This document shows positions 28,121-37,131 of a DNA stretch of 64,000 bases, piece by piece. The notes under the pieces are model-generated. The model had not been told where the DNA came from. It searched no databases and saw only the letters and a list, made by a program, of their open reading frames with translations. Within the stretch, counting starts at the first letter, position 1. Each line of letters starts with the position of its first letter. The translations under genes were made by a program, and so were the position numbers. Source of the DNA: Acidovorax sp. Leaf191 (GTDB taxonomy: Bacteria > Pseudomonadota > Gammaproteobacteria > Burkholderiales > Burkholderiaceae_C); NCBI RefSeq assembly GCF_001424425.1, contig NZ_LMPT01000019.1:857372-921371 (forward strand), written 5' to 3'.

Positions 28121-30235
28121 TCAGCGCGTGGAGATCAGCGCATCGAGGCAGACGCCGCCCTGGGTCTGCGCGACGAAGGGGTTGATGTCGATGCCGGCGA
28201 GCTGGTCGGCGTGCTGCACCGCGAACTCCGACAGCTTGCTCAAGGCCTGCGCCAGGGCCTGCAGGTCGTAGGCCGGACCACCGCGCCAGCCCTTGAGCAG
28301 GGCCGATGCGCGCACGGAGTCCACCAGGGCCAGGCCCTGGTCAGGGGTGAGGGGCGCAGAGGCGAACGCCACGTCCTTGTAAAGCTCCACCGCCGTACCA
28401 CCCAGCCCGAACATCACCATCGGGCCGAACACCGGGTCCATGTGGATGCCGATGATGGTCTCCACGCCGCCGCGCACCATGGGCGCGATCAGCACGCCGT
28501 CGATGCGCGCCTGGGGGGCGCGCTCGGCAGCGCGGCTTTGCAAGGTGCCGTACGCGGCGGCCACCGCATCGGCATTCTGCAGGCCCACCATCACGCCGCC
28601 GATTTCGGTCTTGTGCGGGATGTCGGCCGAAACGATCTTGGCCACCACGGGGTAGCCCATCGCGTCCGCTGCCGCCACCGCATCGCCAGCGCTGGTGCAG
28701 GTGGTCTCCGGCAGCACGGGAATGCCTGCAGCGCCGAGCAGGGCCTTGGCCTGCGTCTCTGTGGCGGCGGCGGGCAGCTGATGTGCGGCGGGCATCGCCG
28801 GCGTGTCTGCGGTGCGCATGCCGCGGCGCAGCCGGGCCATGCGCGCGGCGCCGGCCACGGCCCGCACCGCACGGGTGGGGTCGGCAAACACCGCCACGCC
28901 CGCGGCTTCCAGGCGGCGGGTCACGTTCTCTTCCGACAGCATCACCACCACCAGCGCCTGCTCGGGGTGGGCGCGGTGGATGGCGATCAGGCGGTCTTCG
29001 GTGGCCTGAAAGCGCTGGGGCGACAGGCCCACGTGCGCGAGGTAGGCAAACAGGCTGCCGTAGGGCGCGCCGGGGCGCAGCATGGTCTCTATGGTGCGTG
29101 CGATGCCGTCGGGCACGGCCGTGACCTGGGCCGTGGTGTCAAACGGGTTGGCGGGCACGGCGTAGGGGAGCAGGTCACGCAGGCTGCTGGCGGCATCGTC
29201 GGTGAGCGGGGGAAGGCCCATGCCCAGTTCGGTCGCGTTGTCCGCCATCAGGATGCCGATGCCGCCCGAGCCGGTCATGATGCCGATGTCCTCGTTGGCG
29301 GGCAGGGTGCCGATCACCGCGCACAGGTGCGCGAGATCCAGCATTTCTTCCACGGACTGGGCGCGGTGCGCGCCGCATTCGGCAAACACCGCGTCGTAGA
29401 CCGCGTCGTTGCCCGCCAGCGATCCGGTGTGGGTGGCAGCCGCCGCCGCACCCACGTCGGTGCTGCCGATCTTCATGATCACGACCGGCTTGCCTGCAGC
29501 TGCGGCCTTGCGCAGTGCCGCCCGCAGGCGGGCGCCATCCTTGCAGGCCTCGAGGGCCGCGCAGATCACGCGGGTGTCGGGGTCTTCCGCCAGGTAGTCG
29601 ATGCATTCGGCGACATCCACGTCGGCTTCATTGCCTGTGGCGATCACGCGGGACAGCCCGATGCCGCGCAGCGTCGCCATGCCATAGGTGGCCGATCCGA
29701 AGGCGCCGCTTTGCGTCGCCAGGCCGATCACACCGTGCCTGGGCCGCAGGCCGTTGAGCGCGGTGGAGAACGTGGCGTAGAAGTTCTGGGATGGATTGAG
29801 CAGGCCCAGGGCATTGGGCCCCACCATGCGCATGCCCGCCTCGCGGCAGATGGCCACCAGGCGCGCCTGCAGCTCTGCGCCTGCGGCGTCCACCTCGGCA
29901 AAGCCGGCGGTGAAGACCTGGACCGCCTTCACGCCCTTGGCAGCGCACTCCTTGAGTGCCGCTTCCACGCCCGGCACGGGGACGGCGATGATGGCGTGGT
30001 CCACCGGGCCGGGTACATCGAGCAGGCTGGCATAGGCGGGCAGGCCCTGGATTTCAGCAGCGCCGCTGCGGTTGACGGGATGAATCCGGCCCTGGAAGCC
30101 CGCCTCCAGCAAAAAACGCAGCGGCCGGCCTCCAATGCGTTCGGGGTCGGACGATGCGCCGATCAAGGCGACGGAGCTGGGGAAGAAGAGGGGGTGCAGG
30201 GGATGCATGGCGTGGGGGATCGGGTCGTTTCGCAT
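28121..30235 (-). CDS. NDP-forming acyl-CoA synthetase (acetate-CoA ligase family, fused alpha-beta)
   Basis: A 704-residue single-chain enzyme: an N-terminal CoA-binding domain (SVALIGASSDPERIGGRPL near residue 21), succinyl-CoA-synthetase-like domains with the phosphohistidine segment THTGSLAGND near residue 270, and a C-terminal ATP-grasp domain (PVVAKIVSADIPHKTEIGGV near 540). It interconverts acyl-CoA plus ADP/NDP and phosphate with acid plus ATP and CoA, reversibly. The ATG at 30235 has GAGG eight bases upstream and lies 10 bases after the SDR stop. It may recover ATP when a product acid is released, or activate an acid cheaply. Its acyl specificity is unknown. Confidence 0.92.
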   Translation of the reverse strand: MRNDPIPHAMHPLHPLFFPSSVALIGASSDPERIGGRPLRFLLEAGFQGRIHPVNRSGAAEIQGLPAYASLLDVPGPVDHAIIAVPVPGVEAALKECAAKGVKAVQVFTAGFAEVDAAGAELQARLVAICREAGMRMVGPNALGLLNPSQNFYATFSTALNGLRPRHGVIGLATQSGAFGSATYGMATLRGIGLSRVIATGNEADVDVAECIDYLAEDPDTRVICAALEACKDGARLRAALRKAAAAGKPVVIMKIGSTDVGAAAAATHTGSLAGNDAVYDAVFAECGAHRAQSVEEMLDLAHLCAVIGTLPANEDIGIMTGSGGIGILMADNATELGMGLPPLTDDAASSLRDLLPYAVPANPFDTTAQVTAVPDGIARTIETMLRPGAPYGSLFAYLAHVGLSPQRFQATEDRLIAIHRAHPEQALVVVMLSEENVTRRLEAAGVAVFADPTRAVRAVAGAARMARLRRGMRTADTPAMPAAHQLPAAATETQAKALLGAAGIPVLPETTCTSAGDAVAAADAMGYPVVAKIVSADIPHKTEIGGVMVGLQNADAVAAAYGTLQSRAAERAPQARIDGVLIAPMVRGGVETIIGIHMDPVFGPMVMFGLGGTAVELYKDVAFASAPLTPDQGLALVDSVRASALLKGWRGGPAYDLQALAQALSKLSEFAVQHADQLAGIDINPFVAQTQGGVCLDALISTR

Positions 30236-30245
30236 GGACTGTGCC

Positions 30246-31004
30246 TCACAGGAGTGCGTGGGTCACGCCGCCGTCGACCAGCAGCGATTCACCGGTCACG
30301 AAGCTGCTGTCGTCGCTGGCCAGGAAGCTGGCGGCGGCGGCGATGTCGCCGACCTGGCCCAGCCGGCCCAGGGGCGTGCGGGCGATGCGCTTGGCTTCCA
30401 TGTCCGGGTTCACGTTGATGCGCACACCTTCGGTGACCACCGAGCCGGGGCAGATGGCGTTGACGCGGATGCCCTGGGGCCCCAGGTCCACCGCTGCCGA
30501 GCGCGTGAGCCCCAGCACGCCGGCCTTGACCCCGCAATAGACCAGGCCGGACGGAATGCCCAGGAAGCCGGCCGCCGAAGCGATGTTGACGATGGAGCCG
30601 CCGCCCGAGCGCGCCATGGCCGAGGCGCCCACCTGGGTGCCCCAGACGACCGAATGAAAGCCCGTGCCGGTCATGCGTGCCAGGGTCTCCGGGGTGATGG
30701 CATCGATGGGGCCGTAGCGCACCCAGATGGCGTTGTTCACCAGGATGTCGAAGCGGCCGAATTGCCGCTCCAGGTCTTCCACCGCGTTTTCGAAGGTGGC
30801 GCGTTGCGCGACGTCGCCGGCGTAGGCCACCGCCTGTGCGCCTTGGTCGCGCAGCGACCGGGCCGCCTGTTCGACGTTTTCGCCCTTGATGTCCAGCAGA
30901 CCGACGGTGGCGCCTTCGGCGGCGAACCTTTCGCAGATGGCGCGTCCGATGCCTTGTGCACCACCTGTGACCAGGGCAACCTTGCCCTTCAAACGAGCTT
31001 GCAT
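30246..31004 (-). CDS. SDR-family oxidoreductase (paralogue of 2748-3506)
   Basis: A 252-residue SDR with TGGAQGIGRA, VGLLDIKGE (Asp after beta-2), NNAIWVRYGP in place of NNAG, and YCGVK. It is very similar over its full length to the SDR at the other edge of the island, including the LVDGGVTHALL C-terminus. GGAG precedes the ATG at 31004, and operator O6 lies between this gene and the divergent SnoaL-like gene. It is the first gene of the minus-strand train. Confidence 0.92.
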   Translation of the reverse strand: MQARLKGKVALVTGGAQGIGRAICERFAAEGATVGLLDIKGENVEQAARSLRDQGAQAVAYAGDVAQRATFENAVEDLERQFGRFDILVNNAIWVRYGPIDAITPETLARMTGTGFHSVVWGTQVGASAMARSGGGSIVNIASAAGFLGIPSGLVYCGVKAGVLGLTRSAAVDLGPQGIRVNAICPGSVVTEGVRINVNPDMEAKRIARTPLGRLGQVGDIAAAASFLASDDSSFVTGESLLVDGGVTHALL

Positions 31005-31032
31005 GTCGTGTGTCTCCGTTGTTCAATTAATT

Positions 31033-31050
31033 CTACCGGCCGGTTAGTAA
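31033..31050. promoter_or_regulatory. TetR-type operator O6 (divergent promoter)
   Basis: CTACCGGCCGGTTAGTAA lies between the divergent SDR and SnoaL-like genes and matches O1 at 13 of 18 positions. It contains a TACCGG/CCGGT core. It is a weaker match than O1-O5, so the call is less certain. Confidence 0.55.
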
Positions 31051-31084
31051 AAAGGTATAGTGCAAAAAACTAAGGAGATACCCT

Positions 31085-31630
31085 ATGCAAGACCAGGAAC
31101 TGAGCCGCCAAGTGGCTGAACTGATGGACCGCGAAGCGATCCGTGAATGCATGAACCGCTACTGCCGGGGCATTGACCGCCAGGACGAGGCCGCCCTGCG
31201 CGGTGCCTACTGGCCCGACGCTACGGACCGCCACGGCCCCTACCAGGGCAGCGCCACCGGGTTCATCGACTGGGCGCTGAAGAAGCTTGCGGCGGACAGC
31301 GAGCGGTCGATCCACAACATCACCAACATGTCGATCACGCTGGCCGGCACGCAGGCGGGCGTGGAAACCTATTTCCTGGCGCTGCAGCGCGACCGCGACC
31401 CGCAAGGCATCGCACGCGAGGTCTTTCTGGCCGGCCGCTACGTGGACCGCTTCGAAAAGCGGGGCGGCGAATGGCGCATCGCCGCGCGCACCGTGGTGTA
31501 CGACTGGCTGCGCCATCTGGGGGCCCCGGGTGTCACCGAGGCAGAGCATTTCGGCACGGTGCGCCAGCCGCTGGGGTCCCTGTACGGCAGCGATCCGGTC
31601 TATGCGCTGCTGGCGTCGTTGAAGTCCTGA
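31085..31630 (+). CDS. SnoaL-like / NTF2-fold protein
   Basis: A 181-residue protein of the SnoaL_4 type: REAIRECMNRYCRGIDRQDEAALRGAYWPDA near the N-terminus is the standard helix pair of the fold, followed by HNITNMSITLAG and a WRIAARTVVYDW strand near residue 135. The fold serves dehydratases, isomerases, epoxide hydrolases and small dioxygenase subunits. The ATG follows a near-perfect AAGGAG site. It is divergent from the SDR and under operator O6, so it is probably a pathway enzyme; the reaction is unknown. Confidence 0.85.
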   Translation: MQDQELSRQVAELMDREAIRECMNRYCRGIDRQDEAALRGAYWPDATDRHGPYQGSATGFIDWALKKLAADSERSIHNITNMSITLAGTQAGVETYFLALQRDRDPQGIAREVFLAGRYVDRFEKRGGEWRIAARTVVYDWLRHLGAPGVTEAEHFGTVRQPLGSLYGSDPVYALLASLKS

Positions 31631-31647
31631 ACTCACCTGACCTGGCC

Positions 31648-32418
31648 ATGGCCCTCGCGCCAGCGACCGTCAAATCTGCTGCGCGCGCACTGGCGCTGCT
31701 GGAGTACTTCCGCAGCGAGCGCGCGCCGCGTTCGCTCAAGGCTATCGTCGAGGCGCTTGGCTATCCCCAGTCCAGCACGACGGCACTGCTCAAGAGCCTG
31801 ACGACGGAGGGCTACCTGAACTACGACCGCGTTCACCGCTTGTACTTTCCGACGCTGCGCGTGGTGGCGCTGGGTGACTGGATAGAGCCTGTGCTGATGG
31901 GCGGCAACGGCCAACTGCTCGAAGCCATGCGGGATGTCCACAACGCCACCGGAGAGACCGTCTCGCTGGGCCTGCTCAACGATGTCTACCTGCAGCATGT
32001 GCGCATCATCCAGTCGGTGCATGCGATGCGCTTCCATACTGAAGAAGGGACCATGCGACCGGCGGTCAGGTCGTCCCTGGGCTGGCTGCTGTTGTCCACG
32101 CACACGCCGGAGCAAATCGAGCGCCTGGTGCGCCGCGCGAACATCGCGATCAACAAGCCTGCAGAGCGCGTGGATGTGGACGCCATGGTCGCGCACATCC
32201 TGTCGATCAAGGGGCAATCACAGATCTACGTGGAAGGCATGCCGTTTGCGGACGGCGCGACGATGTGCGCCCTGCTGCCGGTGGCCATCAACGGGCAGCC
32301 CGTGGTGCTGGGGCTTGGCGGCAGCCTGGAACGCATGCGTGCCCATCAGAAGGCCTACGCGGCGGCCTTGCGGCGTGCCGTGGCCTCCATATCACCTTGT
32401 GGCAAGGCCCCTGGCTGA
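31648..32418 (+). CDS. IclR-family transcriptional regulator
   Basis: A 256-residue regulator with an N-terminal winged HTH (RSLKAIVEALGYPQSSTTALLKSLTTEGYL near residues 30-60) and a C-terminal IclR effector domain (GETVSLGLLNDVYLQHVRII, then RPAVRSSLGWLLLS). The start ATG lies 18 bases after the SnoaL-like stop, so the two genes are co-transcribed. IclR proteins sense small aromatic or carboxylate effectors. It may act as a second-layer regulator beside the TetR pair. Confidence 0.9.
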   Translation: MALAPATVKSAARALALLEYFRSERAPRSLKAIVEALGYPQSSTTALLKSLTTEGYLNYDRVHRLYFPTLRVVALGDWIEPVLMGGNGQLLEAMRDVHNATGETVSLGLLNDVYLQHVRIIQSVHAMRFHTEEGTMRPAVRSSLGWLLLSTHTPEQIERLVRRANIAINKPAERVDVDAMVAHILSIKGQSQIYVEGMPFADGATMCALLPVAINGQPVVLGLGGSLERMRAHQKAYAAALRRAVASISPCGKAPG

Positions 32419-32483
32419 ACTGAATGCACGAGGCGGCAGGCGGCAGGCGGTAGCGCCGCCCGCCGCACTCTCTCGTTCACCCG

Positions 32484-34163
32484 TCAGGCAGCGATGGCCT
32501 GGTCCTGCTTGCGCGCAGGCTCGATGTGGTGGCCGGCGTAGCCGTTGGCCGCGGCGGCCGCGCAGTGCTCGCGGTACATCTTGAAGCCGCCGATGAACTG
32601 GGTCAGGCCCTGGGGCTTGCCTTCCACGTTGGCGCCTACCCACCAGGTCTTGGCCTTGTTGATCAGCGAATGCCGTGCCAGTGTGTACACCAGCTCCATC
32701 CAGTTGTCTTCGGTCTTGCGGGTGGGCTCGATGCTGCCCATGCCGTTCTTGCGCAGGTACAGGATGGCGTCGGCGATCCAATCCACGTCGTTCTCGCTCA
32801 TGCGGATGATGTTGGCGAGCGCCGCGGGGCCGTTGGGGCCGGTGGTCATGAACAGGTTGGGAAAGCCTTCGAGCATGATGCCCAGATGCGAGCGGGGGCC
32901 GTTCTGCCATTTCTCCTGCACCGTGCGCCCGTCGCGCCCCACCACGTCAAAGGCCAGCAATGCGCCGGTCAGGCCGTCGTAGCCGGTGGCCAGGATCAGA
33001 ATGTCGAGCTCCGTTTCTCCTGCCGCGGTGCGGATGCCCTTTTCGGTGGCTTCGAGAATGGGGTCCGTGATGCAGTCCATCAGGTGGACGTTTGGCAGGT
33101 TGTAGGTTTCGTAGTAGCCGGTGTCCAGGCAGGGGCGGCGTGCAAAGATCGGGTAACCCTGGGGCTTGAGCTTGTCTGCCGTGGCCGGGTCGGTCACGAC
33201 TTCGGCGATCTTGCCGCGCACGAAGTTGGCCACGTGCTCATTGGCCTCTTCGTTGATCATCAGATCGCCGAACGTGCCCAGCATGGCCAGGCCGCCCTGT
33301 TTCCACGAGTCTTCCAGCAGGGCCTGGCGCTGCGCCGGCGTGACGGTGAAGAATGCCCGCGTGGACAAGGGGCGTGCGCCACCGATCACGCTGTTGCGGG
33401 CCACCTCGCGGATGCCCGCATAGTGGCGCTTGACCTCCGCCATGTACTCAGGTTCGATCGGTACGTTGCGCATGGGCATGGTGAAGCTGGGGGTGCGCTG
33501 GAATACGAAGAGCTCGCCCGCCTGGCGGCCCACTTCCTGCACGATCTGGATGCCCGTCGAGCCCGTGCCGATCACGCCCACACGCTTGCCCGTGAAGTCG
33601 ACGGGTTCGTGCGGCCAGCGGGCGGCATGCAACAGGCGGCCTTTGAAGCGCTCCAGCCCGTCGATCTCCGGCTTCTTGGGAACCGACAGCGGCCCCGTCG
33701 CCATGATGCAGTAGGGAGCTTCCCAGGTGGCGCCGCTCTCGGTCGTCACCGTCCATACCTGGCGCGCTTCATCCCATACCGCCTGATTGATGCGGGTGTT
33801 GAACTGGTAGTGGCGGCGCAGGTCGAGCCGCGTGGCCACGAAGTCGATGTAGCGCAGCAGCTCGGGCTGGGCCGCGTACTGCTCGGACCAGGTCCACTCC
33901 TGTTCGATCTCGGGCGAGAAGGAGTAGCTGTAGTCGATGCTGGGCAGGTCCACGCGAGCGCCGGGATAGCGGTTCCAGTACCAGACACCGCCCACGTCGC
34001 CCCCGGCCTCGAAAGCCTGGAGCGAGAGCCCGAGCTGGTTGAACTTGTGGACGGCGTACATGCCCCCGAATCCGCCGCCGACGATGATTACGTCGACCCG
34101 CTGGGGTGTGGTGCTGTTGTTGGTGGAGGAATGCTGGGCAGGTGCTGAGGAAGTTGATGGCAT
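32484..34163 (-). CDS. Flavin-containing monooxygenase, Baeyer-Villiger type
   Basis: A 559-residue two-dinucleotide-domain flavoenzyme. The FAD motif VGGGFGGMYAV is near residue 29, and the NADPH motif GTGSTGIQ near residue 190. The fingerprint FKGRLLHAARWP between them matches FxGxxxHxxxWP, diagnostic of Baeyer-Villiger monooxygenases such as cyclohexanone monooxygenase. The ATG at 34163 follows AGGAGAC. It faces the IclR gene convergently. It would convert a ketone, probably cyclic, to an ester or lactone with O2 and NADPH, which gives substrate for the lactonase or amidohydrolase of the island. The actual ketone is unknown. Confidence 0.92.
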   Translation of the reverse strand: MPSTSSAPAQHSSTNNSTTPQRVDVIIVGGGFGGMYAVHKFNQLGLSLQAFEAGGDVGGVWYWNRYPGARVDLPSIDYSYSFSPEIEQEWTWSEQYAAQPELLRYIDFVATRLDLRRHYQFNTRINQAVWDEARQVWTVTTESGATWEAPYCIMATGPLSVPKKPEIDGLERFKGRLLHAARWPHEPVDFTGKRVGVIGTGSTGIQIVQEVGRQAGELFVFQRTPSFTMPMRNVPIEPEYMAEVKRHYAGIREVARNSVIGGARPLSTRAFFTVTPAQRQALLEDSWKQGGLAMLGTFGDLMINEEANEHVANFVRGKIAEVVTDPATADKLKPQGYPIFARRPCLDTGYYETYNLPNVHLMDCITDPILEATEKGIRTAAGETELDILILATGYDGLTGALLAFDVVGRDGRTVQEKWQNGPRSHLGIMLEGFPNLFMTTGPNGPAALANIIRMSENDVDWIADAILYLRKNGMGSIEPTRKTEDNWMELVYTLARHSLINKAKTWWVGANVEGKPQGLTQFIGGFKMYREHCAAAAANGYAGHHIEPARKQDQAIAA

Positions 34164-34252
34164 GAATGTCTCCTGTGATCGTTCTTGAAGGGCGCAGTGT
34201 CCCCAGGCTGTGAAGGGCACCGAAACCTCTGGCAGTCATGATGCCAATTAAC

Positions 34253-34270
34253 TGGCCGGCCGGCAAGTAG
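34253..34270. promoter_or_regulatory. TetR-type operator O7 (monooxygenase promoter)
   Basis: TGGCCGGCCGGCAAGTAG lies 90 bases upstream of the monooxygenase start. It matches the reverse complement of O2 at 13 of 18 positions. It is the least certain of the seven sites. Confidence 0.45.
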
Positions 34271-34512
34271 AACGGCAATGCCATGACGAACAATCACATG
34301 TGTGAATTTGATAGGTTTGGGGGTGGACCTGCGAGGCACGCCCGGCGACATGACGGGCTGCGATGCGAAGCGGCTGTGCCCCTGGTCTCACGCCAGCAGG
34401 CTTTCGACTGGTGGTTGCTGGTGTGGCAGGGGGCACGCAATGCCCTCGGGCCGACACGCCCGCGCCCCGTCACTGGCCCGAACACGCATCGAGCCCACCT
34501 GTTGAGCCACCT
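34271..34512. other. Non-coding stretch upstream of the monooxygenase
   Basis: No convincing gene is present between operator O7 and the AraC gene end. The open frames here lack ribosome sites and recognisable protein character. The part nearest 34300 is A/T-richer and probably holds the monooxygenase promoter. Confidence 0.5.
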
Positions 34513-35307
34513 TCACAGCCGCTGCCGGTAGGCGGCGGGCGTCTCCCCGAAGGTGCGCTTGAACACGGTGATGAAAGCGCTGGCCGTGGCATAGCCCAGA
34601 TCCAGCGCGATGCTGTTGACCGGCACATTGGCGGCCAGCATCTCCAGCGAGCGCATGAGCCGTGCGCGTTGGCGCCATGCCGAGAAGTTGAAACCCGTTT
34701 CCTCGACGAAGCGCCGGCTCAGCGTGCGCGCGCTGAGGGCCGCCCACCGCGCCCACGCTGGAAGGTCCCGTCCGTCTGCCGGGTCGGCGATGAGCGCGCG
34801 GGCAATGCGCTGCAGGCGCGCGTCCCGGGGCAAGGGCAGGCCCAGGGGCTCGACCGGCAGCGTGCGGATCTCGTCCAGGATCACCCCGGCCACACGCAAC
34901 TGGCCTGCATCCAGCGGGCCCTGAGGCCATTCAGCTGCGCGCAGCACCGCTTCGCGCAGCAGGCCCGAGGTGCGCAGCGTGCACGGCTTGGCGGGCAGCC
35001 CCTTGCAGGCGGCCGGCTCGACATACACGCTCCAGCCGTGGAAGGGGCCGTGCGACTGCGCCGCATGCAGGTGGTGCGGCGGCAGCCACACGGCATGGAT
35101 GGCGGGTACGACCCACACCGCGTCCTCCACCTTGACGGAAATCAGCCCGCGCAGCGACCCGAAGAGCTGTCCGCGCGCGTGCTGGTGCGGCTCGGTCATG
35201 CGCTCGCCATCCTGCGTGCCGGCGAGGGCGATGACCATGGGGCCCTGCGGCGCATCGATGGCGGCGAGGGCGAGCTTCAAATCGTTCGAACCGTTCAGGT
35301 CAGGCAT
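34513..35307 (-). CDS. AraC-family transcriptional regulator
   Basis: A 264-residue regulator with an N-terminal cupin-like sensing domain (EPHQHARGQLFGS) and a C-terminal double HTH: ARTLSRRFVEETGFNFSAW near residue 190 and VNSIALDLGYATASAFITVFKRTFG near 228. It is divergent from a PPOX flavoprotein and siderophore-interacting-protein pair (117-base gap), which is its most likely target. It falls outside the TetR operator set. Confidence 0.92.
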   Translation of the reverse strand: MPDLNGSNDLKLALAAIDAPQGPMVIALAGTQDGERMTEPHQHARGQLFGSLRGLISVKVEDAVWVVPAIHAVWLPPHHLHAAQSHGPFHGWSVYVEPAACKGLPAKPCTLRTSGLLREAVLRAAEWPQGPLDAGQLRVAGVILDEIRTLPVEPLGLPLPRDARLQRIARALIADPADGRDLPAWARWAALSARTLSRRFVEETGFNFSAWRQRARLMRSLEMLAANVPVNSIALDLGYATASAFITVFKRTFGETPAAYRQRL

Positions 35308-35424
35308 GCAGGATGGAGGCGTATCGAAATGGCGGATGAAAGCAATCAGTTGGCGATTTCAGTGTACAGCCGCCATGTGAATGCATCTTATTCTTGTTTG
35401 CATCGCATCAACAGGAGTCAGGCC

Positions 35425-36315
35425 ATGCGCGCACAGGATGTTCTTCCGGACCATGTCAATGAAGTGGAGGTGGGCGGTATCACCGTCCGCAAGGGCTCGG
35501 TGGGGGCCTTCCTCGCCAATGCGCGGGTGTTGCAGGACCCCACTGCACCCGCCGCAGCGCGCGCTGCCGCAGCGGGCGATATACAGGCGTTGGCGCCTGC
35601 ACTGCGCGCGCTGGGGCTGTTCGAGGTGCTGGAGGTCCGGGACCCGCACTTGCGGGCCCTGGTGGCGCCCCCTGCGGCCGGGCCGGGCAGGCCTGATGCT
35701 CCCGACCTCGATGCGCTGTACTCGCCGCCGTCCGAGATGATCCAGAAGGCGGTGCTCGACCGCCTCATCGGTTTTCATGAAAGCTACCTGAAGGCTGCGA
35801 CGTTTTTCTGCCTGGCCACGGGCAGCGGCGAGGGGCTCGATGCCTCTGCGCGCGGCGGCCCGCCGGGCTTCGTGCACGTGCTGGATGCGCATACGGTGGC
35901 CTTTGCCGACTGGCCGGGCAACAACCGCATCGAATCGCTGCGCAACCTGGAGCGCGACGACCGCGTGGGCATGCTCTTCATCTTTCCGGGGCTGGAGGTG
36001 TTCCTGCGCATCAACGGCCACGGCAGGGTGTCCACCGCCCCCGAGCTGTTGGCCGAGTTGGCAGAACAGGGGCGCACACCCAAGGCCGCGACGGTGGTGG
36101 CCATCACCGAAGTGCTCATGCACTGCGGCAAGGCGGTGAACCGCGCCAGGCTGTGGGCCCCGGCGTCGCAGGTGGACCGCACTGCGCTGCCCACGGTGGG
36201 GCAGATGCTGGCAGAGCTGACGCGGCTGGGGGGTGCCACCGCACCGATCGGCGACGAGCAGGTGGGGCAGATCAACGCGCACTACGACCACGAGGTGCGG
36301 CATGCGCTTTACTGA
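35425..36315 (+). CDS. PPOX-type FMN-binding flavoprotein (MSMEG_1061-like)
   Basis: A 296-residue protein of the pyridoxamine-phosphate-oxidase-like split barrel. FLATGSGEGLDASARGGPPGFVHVLD near residue 132 and IESLRNLERDDRVGMLFIFPG near residue 172 are typical FMN-binding segments of this subfamily. The ATG at 35425 has AGGAG upstream; longer upstream readings are not supported. The gene overlaps the following siderophore-interacting-protein gene by 14 bases, so the two flavoproteins are made together. The physiological reaction is unknown. Confidence 0.85.
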   Translation: MRAQDVLPDHVNEVEVGGITVRKGSVGAFLANARVLQDPTAPAAARAAAAGDIQALAPALRALGLFEVLEVRDPHLRALVAPPAAGPGRPDAPDLDALYSPPSEMIQKAVLDRLIGFHESYLKAATFFCLATGSGEGLDASARGGPPGFVHVLDAHTVAFADWPGNNRIESLRNLERDDRVGMLFIFPGLEVFLRINGHGRVSTAPELLAELAEQGRTPKAATVVAITEVLMHCGKAVNRARLWAPASQVDRTALPTVGQMLAELTRLGGATAPIGDEQVGQINAHYDHEVRHALY

Positions 36316-37033
36316 AGATCGGGTGCCGGGCCTGCTGGAACGTGCGTTCGACAGGCTGCTGCTGCGCAGTGCACGGGTGGCTGCGGTGCAGAGGGTGTCG
36401 GATCGCTTTCGGCTCATCGATCTGGAAGGCGATGCCCTGAAGGGCGCGGCCTGGGCACCGGGGCACAAGCTGCAGGTCAAGGTGGCCGGGCCGTTCACGG
36501 CGCGCACGTTCACCCCCATCGTGTTCGATGCGGTGCGCGGGCATGTGCGCCTGCTGGGCTACGCGCATGGAGCCGGGCCTGGCAGCGACTGGCTGCGGCG
36601 TGTGCAGGCGGGCGATGCCTGCCAGGTGTTCGGCCCGCACCGCTCGCTGGCGCTGGGAGATCTGGCCGGGCCGGTGGTGTTGCATGGGGACGAGACGTCG
36701 TTCGGCCTGGCGGCTGCCGTTGCGGCGGCCATGGGCGCGAGGGCACAGCCCCGCTGCGTGTTCGAGGTGGAGTCCGTTGACGAAGCCACCTTGGCGTTGC
36801 AGGCCCTGGGCATTAACGCCGCCCTGCTGGTGGAGCGCCGCGACGAGGCTGGCCGGAAACAAGCCGCCAGCGGACTGTGGTCGCAGGGCAGCGGGGATGG
36901 CACGCTGTTCGTGCTCACGGGGCGCGCGCAGTCGATCCAGCAGGCACGCCAGGCACTCAAGGGGCACGGCGTGCCGGCATCGTGCATCGTGGCCAAGGCG
37001 TACTGGGCGCCCGGCAAGACCGGTATGGACTGA
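36302..37033 (+). CDS. Siderophore-interacting protein (FAD/NADPH ferric reductase family)
   Basis: A 243-residue flavoprotein of the ViuB/YqjH type. FAD-domain segment ARTFTPIVFDA near residue 64, HGAGPGSDWLRRVQAGD near residue 85, and the C-terminal KAYWAPGKTGMD are family hallmarks, with GDETSFGLAAAVAA at the start of the NADPH-binding half. Relatives reduce Fe(III)-siderophores in the cytoplasm. It is translationally coupled to the PPOX protein, an unusual partner, so the pair may carry out a different flavin-dependent reduction. Confidence 0.88.
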   Translation: MRFTEDRVPGLLERAFDRLLLRSARVAAVQRVSDRFRLIDLEGDALKGAAWAPGHKLQVKVAGPFTARTFTPIVFDAVRGHVRLLGYAHGAGPGSDWLRRVQAGDACQVFGPHRSLALGDLAGPVVLHGDETSFGLAAAVAAAMGARAQPRCVFEVESVDEATLALQALGINAALLVERRDEAGRKQAASGLWSQGSGDGTLFVLTGRAQSIQQARQALKGHGVPASCIVAKAYWAPGKTGMD

Positions 37034-37131
37034 GCGCCCGTGGCCGGCGGCATGAGGTGCTGGCGCGCGATGCATGCCAGGGCGGGGGCTGGGTGCACCC
37101 CTCCCGACGTCCGCACGAGCGTCAGCGCGCT

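Noticed and set aside
34283..34531. Short open frames between the monooxygenase and AraC genes
   Set aside because: No ribosome sites, Arg/Cys-rich shadow composition, and overlap on both strands.
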